Part shown: in pieces, positions 1 to 11,515 of the stretch | Numbering within the stretch: position 1 is the first letter of the stretch | Layout: each line of letters begins with the position of its first letter | Source of the DNA: Cercis canadensis | Lineage: Eukaryota > Streptophyta > Magnoliopsida > Fabales > Fabaceae | Direction of reading: 5' to 3' | DNA: 64,000 bases | Assembly: GCA_003255065.1 (NCBI GenBank) | Contig: QAOA01006992.1 | Location: 89,015-153,014 of the forward strand | Notes under the pieces: generated by a model | What the model was told of the DNA's origin: nothing | Databases searched by the model: none | The model's input: only the letters and a program-made list of their open reading frames with translations | Translations under genes and position numbers: made by a program

Positions 1-179
1 GAAGAAGAATAATTCAAAGCCTACTTGGTCACAAAATTTTGTATTCAATTGTTTAGTTTGAAGAATTGTGTTCTTTACTTATTTTTTACTTCTTCCATAT
101 GTTGCAGATTGCTCCTTATGATCAACTTCAGACAATGGAACGGCTAGTTGATGTTCTTCAACCGACTGCACAAGCATGA
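1..179 (+). CDS. 3'-terminal exon of an unrecognised gene (partial)
   Basis: A plausible last intron ends with a T-rich tract and TTGCAG at 102-107. The exon at 108-179 then reads 23 codons plus TGA (177-179), beginning IAPYDQLQTM and ending VLQPTAQA. The reading is open and ordinary for a plant C-terminus, but the piece is too short to name a family. Bases 1-107 are the intron tail, so the rest of the gene lies left of the window. About 300 bases of apparent 3' UTR follow. Not recognised; no function proposed. Confidence 0.5.
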
Positions 180-1762
180 GCTATTGCTGAAAACGTCAAG
201 TGGGTTGCTCCAATAACCTCGTGGTAATATTGAAGTGCAGCATGTATGGTAGCTTAAAGAGACCTAATTCAACTCTCCTCTGAATTAATGGTGGACTTCT
301 CATTACATACACATTGGTAGAGGTGAGTTTGATCAGAGCATTCTGTAAGTTAATGCTGAGATCCTCCGCTCCTCAAATTTTTTGCTTTACTCTCTTGTTT
401 CTTTGAGTAGAGCAATTCTGACAGTGAGAATGCACATCATACACACCCATCGATCCTGTGCCATCACACCTCCTTCCTTGGGTTTAACATGCTATTATTA
501 AGTTATCATGGGATTTTATGTGTTCTGTGAGATGGAGTGCTGCTATTTATACATAAATGTTTGATCTATATTTTTATAACAATTGCCACTACAACAATTA
601 TAAATATTCAAGTCCCACTAACATTGGATCCTATACAAGGTGATCTTATATGATACATTGTTACGTAAAAGTTTTTCAAATGTAATTTTACTCGAGTGAA
701 AACTTGTTTGATGTTGAAGCTTCATTCCTTCAGAAAAAGTAGGAAGTTACCCATATGTAGGTTGACGCTTGTTACTGTACTTTATTGATTACATGCTCTT
801 GCTTTTGACATTTTAACCTTTCGAACTATCTGGTTTTTGAGGAAATTGAGTTCGTAAGATTCTTAAACTTATGGATTAAACTTTAATCCACTTTGGGGAA
901 AACCAAGACCATCCTCAAAGGCAACATAAATCTAAGTAGATATTCTTGATGGTTAGAAACTCCAACCTCGCAGGAGAAAACAGGGAAAATAAATGGTAAT
1001 AAATAACAAAATGAAAATATACTGTTCCTTTGTTTGGATATTCTCACATGACATTATGGATATTCTACAACTGAGTTGTTCAAACGTTTTTCATGCTATT
1101 ATCACTTCCAGAGGTATTTTGTGTGACATAATGCTCTACTTACACATCACAACTTTTTACACATTTTTATGCCACATACATTTGATGGTATTTGAATTTT
1201 ATTAGAATTTTTTTTTACAGCTCAGATTTTATACATTCTATCACATAATGTGTTAATTATAAAATTATTTTTAAATATTCACATGATAAGTTAATTTTTC
1301 TAGAAATAATTTTTGACATGATATCAAAGTTTCTCTAACTAAGCAATCAAGATATCAATTTTTACTTCTCCTACTTTCTTAATTAAATTAAAATTATATA
1401 TAAATATGTATATGCTTGTGTTTTATCCATATTTTACACGCAAAACGTTTTCCTGTGTTAGATATAGATCTTCACTAAACAATTTAAGTTTTCGGATAAA
1501 ATAATTATAGACAGAGTATGGCAGAAAAGAAATAAATGCAAGTATGCACCTATAAGTAATGAGTCCAGCCATAAAAGCACTATGAACATACCTGGTTTAT
1601 CATAGCTTTCGGACTTTGCCTGACACATATACATTGATAGGCTAATATCATAACATATGACACACATTGATTGGTATGCATTTTAGGTGGTTGTATTAAC
1701 TCAGGATCTTATTAGACAGTATTAAAATGCATGGTGAGTCCCATCAAATTAAAAAAATCAGG
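180..1762. other. intergenic / 3' flank, nothing recognised
   Basis: The first few hundred bases are probably the 3' UTR of the upstream gene. The rest is AT-rich with no splice-supported or family-like coding stretch; the short open frame at 993-1205 is compositionally random. Confidence 0.5.
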
Positions 1763-2176
1763 AACAAAATTCTTCATAGTTGTTTTTTTATTAAAATACT
1801 ATATATGTGTTATTTTTACAATTTAACACTACCTAATTTTGTATTAATATTTTTAAAAATTTGACTCTGACTCACGCTCAATTTCTTTCTCTCTCCCCTA
1901 TCCACCACTAGCATTCTTCTTTCAATTTCTTTAATATTTTTACAAATGCTATTTAGAGTCCAATTTGAGTCATGGAAGGAGTTTTCCCTATTAAAGAAAT
2001 TGGGAGAAGAATGATGGAAGTGGATGAAGGAGAGAGAAAAAAATTAAGTATTGGTCAAAGTTAAATTTTAAAAATTATTAATAAGAGATAAAGTGATGAT
2101 AAATTATAAAAATAACACATATATAATATTTTAATAAAAAAAAATAACACTATCAACACTTACAAAATTTTACTCA
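1763..2176. mobile_element. foldback (MITE-like) element, about 0.4 kb
   Basis: The two halves are imperfect inverted copies of each other. The left half carries TATATATGTGTTATTTTTA (near 1800) and TCTTTCTCTCTCCCC (near 1885). The right half carries their reverse complements near 2110 and 2030, in matching order. The termini pair AACAAAATTCTTCATAGTTG with the reverse complement of CAACACTTACAAAATTTTAC. No clear target-site duplication was found, so the superfamily is undecided and the ends are approximate. Confidence 0.6.
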
Positions 2177-4362
2177 AATTTTGTCCATATTTTATCAGGA
2201 TAACAGCATCACCAACGCCTAATAAATTTTACCCAAGTTTTGTTGAATTAGGAACCGTCCTATTAATGAACTTAGACCCAGTTGGAGATTTTTTTCTGGT
2301 CCACAAGAAATTTTGAATGTTCTCTTCAACTGTAGTCATGGGAAATAGCTATTCGCATTCAATTCAATAATCTGCCTCAGCCTTTGCGCTTTTATAGCTT
2401 TTAATTTTCAAACCAACTTTCTGCTCCTTCCGGTCAATTATCAACTTTTAAAGGATCCTCTTCATTGGTCCAAGATCTTATCTTTTCTTATTCACAACAC
2501 CTTTTAGCTTTTATTGTGGTATGATAGCCCCATTCTTTGTGGTCCCATAAGTTTATAAAGTTGATATTTTAGTGTTCATACATCTTAATATAGTAACTAA
2601 TAACTATAAGCATTTCGGTACGATTTGTTTTATATGATATTTTACCTTTATACAGCTCTCTCATCTCTGGACTGAAAGTTGCATATCTTGAGCTTTTTTT
2701 TTTTTTTCTGACTTTTCAAATAGTTTTTTTAATCTCTGGACAGAATAAACTTGACATGAGGATACTTACTCGAAAGATTAATTGATAATGGTAATACCTT
2801 TATGCTATGACTTTTCAAATAGTTTTTTTTTTTTTTCTTTTTTTTATCTTTTCATGATTTTAGAATTTTAACTGATATGCCAATCTTTTGACATGGGTGT
2901 GTTTGCATAAGATGTCTAAATGATAATGCTGGTATCATATTTAAACATGAGAAATATATGATCCCTGGGAGTTTAAGATCTTAAGAATATTCATTTATAT
3001 ATGAGTAATGTTATATTCACCAGGTACTACTATTTTAAGAATGACTATTTAAATACACTTTTAACAATAAATTTACTTCATAAAAAAAAAATTACAGTTT
3101 GATATCTAACATTCTCATGTGTTATTATACACGGGTATCTTTCATTTTTAGAAATCTTCAACACCTGAGAATCTAAAATTTTCACATCCAAACTCCTTAA
3201 AATTGCATTTATGCAAAATGAATCTTAAAGATACAATGACAAGACAATAGCAGGAAGGCACCCGGGCCTCAAATAAGTGAGGTTTGTTCTTTGCCAACCT
3301 AGGGAATCTCCCAATAAATATTTCTCATATTAAAGGATAAAAGTCAAACAGCTCCCTTGGAATATTCTTTGTCAAATATGTATGCCTAGGAATTCTGATA
3401 AGAGGTGGATGGACTGTGTTTACTAAGGAAAGAAACTAAATTACTGTCTCCTATTTTGCCATACATGGATAATAAAGGCCCTACAAGTTCTAAGTTGAGT
3501 GATGATGAGGGAATTGGGTAAAAAATAACAAGTGGGGGAATATGTGTTTCAAATATGTTGGCTTTCGTGGGAAAAAATAAAAAACAAAAATGTTGGCTTT
3601 TCTAAGAACCAATGTCGTCACAGAAGATAAGTTATTTATATTGGCCTTATTTTTACATAGGCCACGTATTAGGAGAGTTATTGTGATACTGTTAAGAACA
3701 ACAACAGTTACATGTTACTATCATAAGCTTAATTATTGATTGATTTGAAACATGACTCAATTTTGCAAAAACCAATCCTTTGATTAGAACTTAGAAGCTA
3801 GGCGAAGTTTCAAGTCCATGGAAAGATCAACTTGTCCATGTATGTATATTTGTTAAGGTACTTTCATATTCGCTTTCTTGCTTTAATTTACATTGCTTTT
3901 TTCATTGAAGAATCTTCTACTATCAGTTATCACCGACCCAAATGAAGGTTGAAAATTCAGCAAAAACAAAGATCAAGTAAAGTCTCGAATCACAAAATAA
4001 GTATTAAAATTATATTCACTGAATTTCATCGGAAAAAGTATAGCACTATCAATCATAGCCCTCACTTTTTATCTTTTTTGACCAAAACAAGTGGGACTTT
4101 TTAGTAATAAAAAACTCAAAGTTGATGCGCTTAAGTCCTTTCTATCTTTATGATGTTCAAGTCAAGTGGCCATTTTTAGAAGCAAGTGCAAAACGTTCTA
4201 GTATTTTGCTATTTGCACTCCCACTTTGTGATCCCCCAACAACCGCCTGGGCAAAGAGACAGGAAGTAGGTTAAAGTCTTTATCTTTCAAGCAAAACCCT
4301 TATCCAATCTCCACTAACTCATATTCAGTTGATTGGTCATAATATTTGACTTTTTTTTTTTT
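2177..4362. other. AT-rich intergenic DNA
   Basis: Long T runs (near 2693, 2825) and AT-rich sequence without a gene model or recognisable repeat boundary. Nothing further can be supported. Confidence 0.5.
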
Positions 4363-4704
4363 GGCTAATTTACTGAAATAATATATTTTTGTAAAATATT
4401 TATACAAACGGAATAATTTTTAAATTATTTACCTAAAAGACATATTTTTAAATATTTTATTAATTTTTCAATCAGAGTCTAATATGCTTTAAAGAATTTT
4501 AAGTCAAAAACATGTTTACTATTCACTAAAGTGGCTTGAAAATCATGTTTACTTAAAGTGTGTTCATTGCTAGACTTTTTTTTTAGATACGTTTTTTAAA
4601 AAATTAACAAAATATTTAAAAGTGTCTATTTTAAATAAATAGTTTGAAAACTGTTCCATTTATATAAATAGTTTGTCAAAGTATATTATTTAGGTACATT
4701 AGCC
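4363..4704. mobile_element. foldback element, 342 bp, family of the 14.9-kb element
   Basis: The termini are inverted: GGCTAATTTACTGAAATAAT at the left and the reverse complement GGCTAATGTACCTAAATAAT at the right. The arms continue through blocks resembling AAATTATTTACCTAAAAG and TTTAAATATTTT. The interior keeps CATGTTTACTATTCACT, also found in the large element at 14,924-16,801, and the terminal consensus matches that element. Both ends abut T runs, so a target duplication cannot be read. It encodes nothing and is interpreted as a deletion derivative of a Mutator-like foldback family. Confidence 0.65.
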
Positions 4705-5336
4705 TTTTTTTAAGGAGCATATTTGACTTTGATATTTGGTGATATTTGTTTCTTTTGGGTGCTCTAAGACATCTCATCTTATCTTATTTTAGTTTGTGAA
4801 AAAAGGAGACAACTCATAACGTTTTAACGATTGCATAAATATATGATCACTTGATTATACTAAAGATCGTTCATCACATTTTTAAAAAATTATCTGAAAA
4901 AATAAAAGAAATAATAGAACTATATGCAGCAAGTTTTGAGGGCATTGTTGTATTAGTCTATGCTTAGATAATCGTAATAATTCAGGCCATCTTGTTACTT
5001 TGATACTTTTGACATGGAAATGAATAATGCAAGAGTGTCTAGTCGTAATTAGAGCTAGGTTCCAAAAAGAAGACTCTGATAGTTAAGTCCTATTAATTTT
5101 TTCTTAATGTGGGAGGTATTTTTTTTATATATAATTTTGACATTTCAAGTTCAAATTATATTGAGAATGGATATGATAATATTTATTAAAAATAATAAGT
5201 TAACACAAGCACACATAATATGGTTGGTTCAGATATTTTTTAAAAAAATTGAGGTCTTAAATTTTTTTTTTTTGGTTATATGACAATACAAAAGCTCAAA
5301 CTCATAACATCTTACAAATTAGTTAAGGCCTTTTGA

Positions 5337-5728
5337 CACAAATGTTATATTTTGCAAAAGTATTTACCTAAATATTACAACTTTCAAACTATTTACACAA
5401 ATATTACACTTTTTAAAAATTAAAAAATTAAAAAAAAAAAAGATTTTTAGACACGTGGGTCCCACCGGACACGCCGTGAGGCCCACGGCGTGTCCTAATA
5501 GGCTAAATTCATCCATTGTTCCAGAGTTGTGGGCCCCGTGAAAAATTTTGGCTTATTGGGACACGCCGTTGGCCTCACGGCGTGTTCGGTGGGTCCTACG
5601 TGTTAGAAAATCTTTTTTTTTTTTTAATTTTTGAATTTTTAAAAAGTGTAATATTTGTGTAAATAGTTTGAAACTTGTAATATTTTGATAAATACTTTTA
5701 CACAATGTAATATTTGTGTCAAAAAACC
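5337..5728. mobile_element. Mutator-like foldback MITE, 392 bp, with target duplication
   Basis: A near-complete hairpin. The left terminus is GGCCTTTTGACACAAATG and the right terminus, reverse-complemented, is GGTTTTTTGACACAAATA. The arms stay alignable for about 165 bases each. The insertion is flanked by direct copies of AATTAGTTAA (5327-5336 and 5729-5738); a 9-10 bp duplication is typical of Mutator-like elements. Near the centre the left arm holds its own palindrome, GGACACGCCGTG / CACGGCGTGTCC, separated by five bases; the right arm repeats it less perfectly. This makes the core strikingly GC-rich in AT-rich DNA. No coding capacity. Confidence 0.85.
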
Positions 5729-5738
5729 AATTAGTTAA

Positions 5739-6046
5739 ATCCCCCACTACTATACTACACCTATTGACTTTTGAGATCCTAAGTTTGATTTCCTATCCTT
5801 ATATGCCGAACTAAAACATTTAACTATATCAAATAATAATAATGTTATTATAGATTATGTAGCTAAATTTTCAACTATTAAAATATTGCTATATTCTCAT
5901 ATATAACATGATGTTACATGTGTTTTTTTTCCCTAGAAGACATTACGTTATATGCTTTTATTAATGATGGCATTCATTGATCTTAAGCAGATTCGGATCT
6001 AGTCCTCTTACCTCATGACATTATTATGCTTGTTAATCTTTACCAT
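5739..6046. other. intergenic DNA
   Basis: AT-rich flank between two repeats; no gene signal seen. Confidence 0.5.
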
Positions 6047-6732
6047 CCGTCCTCATTAAAAATGTCTTAATAGCTGAGATGATGGCACATCACTATTTCC
6101 ATCACAAATTTTTTTTCTCCCTCTTCCTTTTTCTCTCCACCACAGTCGACTCCATCACTTCTTCACCTTCTTCCTCCATTCTTCATCTGAATTTTTTTTT
6201 TTCTTTCTTTCCTCTCTTTCCCGAGTCCGGCAGCAGTCATGAGCACCAACGGAGACCAATGAAAAGCTTATCATGAAGCTTGTAAATCCTTTGAAAATTG
6301 GTGGCAAGGGTCTCAAGCTAAACAACGAGTCTCCAATCTGGCAATGGCAAAGCAATTCTTGCCAATGATAGCTATTAGTGCAATTCTGTTGTATCCGAAA
6401 ATCGCATTTTACAATTTCTATTTTCTCCTCTCTGATAAAAATTCTCAGTTATAGAGGGAGAGAGAAAGGGGTTTGGGAGTCAAAGTTATAAAAGTTGCAC
6501 AAGTGATCTGGTGGTATACTAGTTGGGTTCTAGCCGGCAATCTTGGTTCCTCTCGGCGGTGCAGCTTCAACCCCCATTCCTCTTCCTCATGGCATGGCTA
6601 GCTAGATGGAAAGAGGTGCTGCTATCGACAACCGTGTGGGAGAGAAACAGGTAAACGAGAGAGAAAAAAAATCAAATAGGAAAAAATAATGTGGGACCAT
6701 CTAAATCGTGGAAACATTTTTAATTAGGACGG
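6047..6732. mobile_element. probable inverted-repeat element, about 0.69 kb
   Basis: The ends pair CCGTCCTCATTAAAAATGTC at the left with the reverse complement CCGTCCTAATTAAAAATGTT at the right, followed by a looser match (GATGATGGCACATCAC against GATGGTCCCACATTA). The interior is unrelated pyrimidine-rich sequence and gives only short, low-complexity open frames. No target duplication is obvious, so the call rests on the termini alone. Confidence 0.45.
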
Positions 6733-8303
6733 TTAAAACTTAACAAACAATATGACAGTGTTATATATATTAAGAGGCAATCTAGATCCATGGTGAGCTA
6801 ATGACAAAATCATGACTAGTCACTATTATATTTCCTAGAGAAAATCCATTTATTGTAATTGACCCATCGGTATCCTTCAACCATACACACTTTTAATGTA
6901 AGGCTATTGAGCGACTAAAATTAAAATCTAGAAAATTGAAGTTGAAGACCCATGTGTTATTTATTTTTTATACAGTTAAGTATTAGATACTTTATCAAAA
7001 AAGTGTTGGATCCAAAATCTATTAAAAAGATTGTAAGTAAAATTAATGGTAAAGGAGAAAAAAAGAAGAAGTAAAGATAGATTTTTTTTTTTTGGCTACA
7101 ACTCAAGATTAAAAAATAAAAATAAAGATATTCACTACATTAGAAGGGCAATAGACTACCTTTCAACAATTTCTTTTGAAAAAAAGAAGATAAGGGCCAA
7201 TTGCATTTAGTGACACTTCTTCTAGTCATAAGAATCAAAGATTGACACTCAATTTGTACTCTCCTCAACTTTTTTTTTTTAGCTCATTGTGTTCCCTTAT
7301 TTGCAGATTTTCCTAATTTTAAGTGCTTTAATTTCTATTTAATTTTAATTTTTTCCTCACTTTTAATATTTTTCTTTACTTTATGCATTTTTTGTTATCA
7401 ATTCTGGATTTTTTTTCTTTAATTATAGTTTTTTTATTCATATTTATCTGTAATAAGGGATTAAAATAAATAAGTTTATATTTTAGTTATATCATGTGAG
7501 TGACACACGTCACTTTCATCCATAAACTAACAATCAAACTAACAAAAAGGTATTTTCTTAGAAAAAAGAAAAAGAAAAAGATATTTTGGACACAAATGCA
7601 AAGTTGAAGGTTTTGATTGCACCTTTTCAAAGCTCGTAGTATTTTGTGCACATTAGTTATAGTTGGATGGTTGGTATCCATACATTTTATCCAAAAAAAA
7701 GGGCCAATATAATGTAATTGTATAAATGATTTTTAATATTTATGAATCAATAAAAGTGGTATACATAGTTTATTTATTTTCTTCTTTTTTTTTTATTTTT
7801 TTTTCTAATACTTACTTCTCTAGATAATTTCTAGAAGAAAATGTCTAAAATTGTCAACATCATTTCAATAGATTTTTTTTTCTTAAAAAATTGTAACTCT
7901 TCAGAAACCACTAAAAAACTATCGGATGATAAAGACTAATCTTTATTTTTTTGTTTATGTGAACATAGTTAGTTGTTGTACTCTGCCAAGCCTTCTTTCG
8001 CAAATTGAAATTAAAAAGGATATAGTCTTAACAACGACAAAGAATCACTTTATGGTATATAAATATGATTAAGCTTAAATATAATAAGTAATGTTTTTTC
8101 TATGTGAAAATGTATAATAATATTAATTACGCATATTTATATATAACTTTCCCATCACTTAAAGATTACATGAAATATTTTAGTAGGGCCACCTTAAAAC
8201 TACTCCAAGAGTACCATTATTTAGTCTTTCTAGTGTTATTTTAGGTCTTAAGTCCAAAAATAAAAAAGATAATATTATTTAAGGTGAGGGCTAAACTACT
8301 ATT
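6733..8303. other. AT-rich intergenic DNA
   Basis: Many A and T runs; no coding stretch, RNA gene or bounded repeat recognised. Confidence 0.5.
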
Positions 8304-8652
8304 ATTTATGCTACCACCCCCCACTCATGCATGAGACCAAATAAGAGTTACATTGTGATTTTGGTGTTATTGCAAAAATCTTGAAAAATTAGGTCACTTA
8401 ATATGTGGTAGAATATACAATTTCTTATAAAATATAAGAACAACACAATATTAGAAAATGTGCTAGGAAATAATTTTTTCAAGTTTATTATTTGGCACGC
8501 TTTTTTTATATCGTATTGTTCTTATATTTTATAAAGAACTGTGTTCTGACACATACTGAGTGACTCAATTTTTTAAGATTTTTGTAATAACACCAAAATC
8601 ATATTGTAAGTCTCGCTAGGTCCTACCTAACTGAGGGGAGTGTAGCATAAAT
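8304..8652. mobile_element. foldback MITE, copy A
   Basis: The left end reads ATTTATGCTACCACCCC and the right end, reverse-complemented, reads ATTTATGCTACACTCCCC. The arms continue inverted through GATTTTGGTGTTATTGCAAA, a CTTGAAAAATTAGGTCACT block and TATAAAATATAAGAACAA. No convincing target duplication was found. A diverged second copy lies about 90 bases to the right. Confidence 0.7.
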
Positions 8653-8741
8653 GGGCGATAACATATTGATCACCATTATTCAATAGGAGAAATTCTAATT
8701 AAAATAGAATTGCTCAAAAACTAGTTAATTTTAGGTGAGTA

Positions 8742-9079
8742 TTATGCTACCACCTTTTTATGATACTACCTCCGTATGTAATTTTAGTGTCATTACAAAG
8801 ATCTTGAAAAACTAAGTCACCTAGTATGTGCTAAAATATACAATTTTTTATAAAAATATTAAATAACACGATATAAGAAAATGTGCCAAAAAATAAACTT
8901 AAAAAATTATTTTTTTAGCACTCTTTTCGATATTATATCATTATTATATTTTATAAAAAATTATGTGTCCTAACATATACTGAATAACTCAATTTTTTAA
9001 AATTTTTATAATAACACCAAAATTATACTGTAACTCTTATCGAGTTATATGTAAATAGAAAATGATAGTATAAGATAAT
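8742..9079. mobile_element. foldback MITE, copy B
   Basis: Same family and orientation as the element at 8304-8652. It contains TTATGCTACCACC at the left, an inverted middle built on TTTAGTGTCATTACAAAGAT and its partner ATAATAACACCAAAATTA, and a degenerate right end. Divergence between the copies is high, so this is an old pair, not an assembly duplicate. Confidence 0.65.
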
Positions 9080-11368
9080 AACATAAAAAAAAATGAGAAA
9101 TTAGCCCTTACCTTCATACACAAAAGCTGATGGGAACCGAAATCAAAATGGTGGGTTTGATTTGGAATAGCAGGAAGAGAATTGACAGTTGAGGTGCATG
9201 TATGTGGTAGTATGCGTCGAGGGCTTGGGGGTGAGGATAAGACAGCTTGAAATGCAGAAAAAGGTCGGGCTTGGACTTATTCATGTTCGTAGTGCCACGC
9301 CACTATCAACACAAGACGACAAATGGGTCCTTTTGTGTCTCAACTCTGACCCCAGCTACCCGCTTTTAAATGCTCACCATACGTACGCTACCACACCACG
9401 CCTCTCACGCTCACTCTCACTCATCTCTTTCTTATGCTTGTGTCTCTCCACTGCTGTGATTTCTTCTCTTCTGGTCCCACTCGTCCGCACTCTCTCACCA
9501 CGTGCTACACAGCTGCGGCGCACTCTAGAAAAGTAAAAAGCTATATTCAATTTTTTTCACTTTTTTTAATTATTATTATTAATAAGTGTTAATGTTGAAA
9601 GAAAAATAATTTAAATTTAAATTTAAATTAAACGATAATTCGGATCTCAATTTGGCAACTTTGAGTTTGGTGTATTGTATTATTAAAATATTAAAATATG
9701 TATTGGTGTTATATAAAATATATATAATTATTATATTTAAAAATAAACAAAATAATTATAAAATATTAAAAATATTTTAATGATTTCATATCGTATAAAA
9801 ACACTAAACTAAAAATTTATATATTTAGAACTAAATTTTCTCCTCCTAATAATTAGAATAATAAACTTAATAACTAACTTGATAAAAGTTTTATTTATAA
9901 AATACCCACATGAAACACAATTAATTATAAACCTATAAATCTAAACATAATTAAGGGCCACAAAAACAATTAATTATAAAAATAATTTTGAAATTATTTT
10001 TATTTAATTATAAATAAGCAAGTTAAAAATGGCAGAGGAAAACCATAAATATAAAGAACATAGAGCAATACTTTTCTTTTTTCCTTTTTTGGTGACTGTG
10101 GGGCAATTGCTCTTTTTTTTTTTAATTATTATATAAGAGTGTAATACATTAGAAAAAAAGAAAAGAAAAAGAGAATGCACAATAAAATTAATTTTTTTGA
10201 CATTAAACACTTTAATTTGACTAAATAAAGTGCCATTAGCAGTATTATTTAACCCAAATAATTATATGAAAAACATTATATATTCACTTGCAAGTTACAA
10301 GTAATCAACATAATTGTAAGCTTTCCCTAAAAAAGAAAATTGTACATCAAGTTAGATATTTGTTTTTATCATTAAATAGATATAGTTAGATTTTCTAGTT
10401 ACAATATGCATGAGGAATAGGATTTTGACTCTAGGATCTCAATCTTTCTAGAAAATTCCTAGATCAGTTGTACTATATATACTTATATGCTGAAATTAAA
10501 TATGCTGATTTGTGAAAATAATCATGTTAAGCATTTTTCAAGAACATGTTATCTAACAAAAGTGAATTAATTTGACATTTGAAATCATGTAGAAGTGAAG
10601 GGATTGGACGCAGCTAAGATATTTAATGGATCAAGGAACCTAAAAGCAATTTAAACATGGAAAAAGAGGGATACATACTTCTTACGGTGCATTAGATTTG
10701 GTGGTTAGCCTACTAAATTGTCGACCTCCGCAGCAATGCTACACACCTCAACAGTATTGTCAAACCCAATAAATGACTCCAACGAGCAAACAAACTCAAT
10801 TGACAAACTCAATCAATTCTCTTCATTATTTTTTATCATTAACGTTTTCTAAACAAAAAAAAAGAACATAATGTTCTGAAAAAAAATAGAGCAAAAGAAC
10901 ATAACGCCTTCCTGGTTGAATGGCGAGATTGGCTCCCTTAACACAATTGACATTCATATATAAGAAGGAATTCGGTGGCAGATAAATTGACTATTTCTAA
11001 AAAGAAAATGAAAGAATAAATTGCAGTGCTTCAAAGTCCGTAACGTCATGGCCAACAGGAGAAAAAGAAAAAGAAAAAGAGTGAATGTTTTTTAAACAAT
11101 TTTTTCTAAAATCGATTTCAAGCTCACTCTCATGAATCATCTTTAAATATGATGTATGACCTATCACATAAAATAAGACAACGTTTATACAAGATAGACT
11201 AATTTTATTTTATTTTTTGATATGATAAGATAGACTAATTAATCTATTGGAAGTTCTAAAATGGGCTTTCATTTCAAAATTATAATCAATAAATAAAAAG
11301 GAAAAAAAGGTGAATCTCAATTTTTTTCTCAACCTCTTGATATTTTACCAACGAGCCATTCTTTTGGC
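9080..11368. other. intergenic; GC-richer patch 9190-9540, otherwise AT-rich
   Basis: 9190-9540 stands out by base composition. It includes an open frame of 115 codons, a CACGTG-like core (CCACGTGC near 9500) and a C/T-rich stretch like a plant 5' UTR. The frame does not resemble a known protein and no downstream exon was found. 9541-11368 is AT-rich, with nothing recognised until the promoter of the next gene. Confidence 0.4.
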
Positions 11369-11369
11369 C

Positions 11370-11378
11370 TATAAATAG
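11370..11378 (+). promoter_or_regulatory. TATA box of the DLK2-like gene
   Basis: TATAAATAG lies about 138 bases before the start codon at 11516. It is followed by a CT-dinucleotide run (about 11437-11456) typical of plant 5' UTRs. Position and sequence fit a core promoter; the transcription start itself was not determined. Confidence 0.65.
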
Positions 11379-11515
11379 GAACCAGACCAGCGAGAAACAA
11401 AACCACAGACACATTGAGGTAATTTTTTAGTAGCCATCTCTCTCTCTCTCTCTCTAGCTCTTTCTCTTTGTTCTGTTGGCTCTCTCTTATTATATCCTTC
11501 TTACTAAACCATAAC

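Noticed and set aside
9189-9536. 115-codon ORF as a gene
   Set aside because: No domain or signal, Ser/Leu-rich low-complexity translation of C/T-rich DNA; treated as a composition patch.
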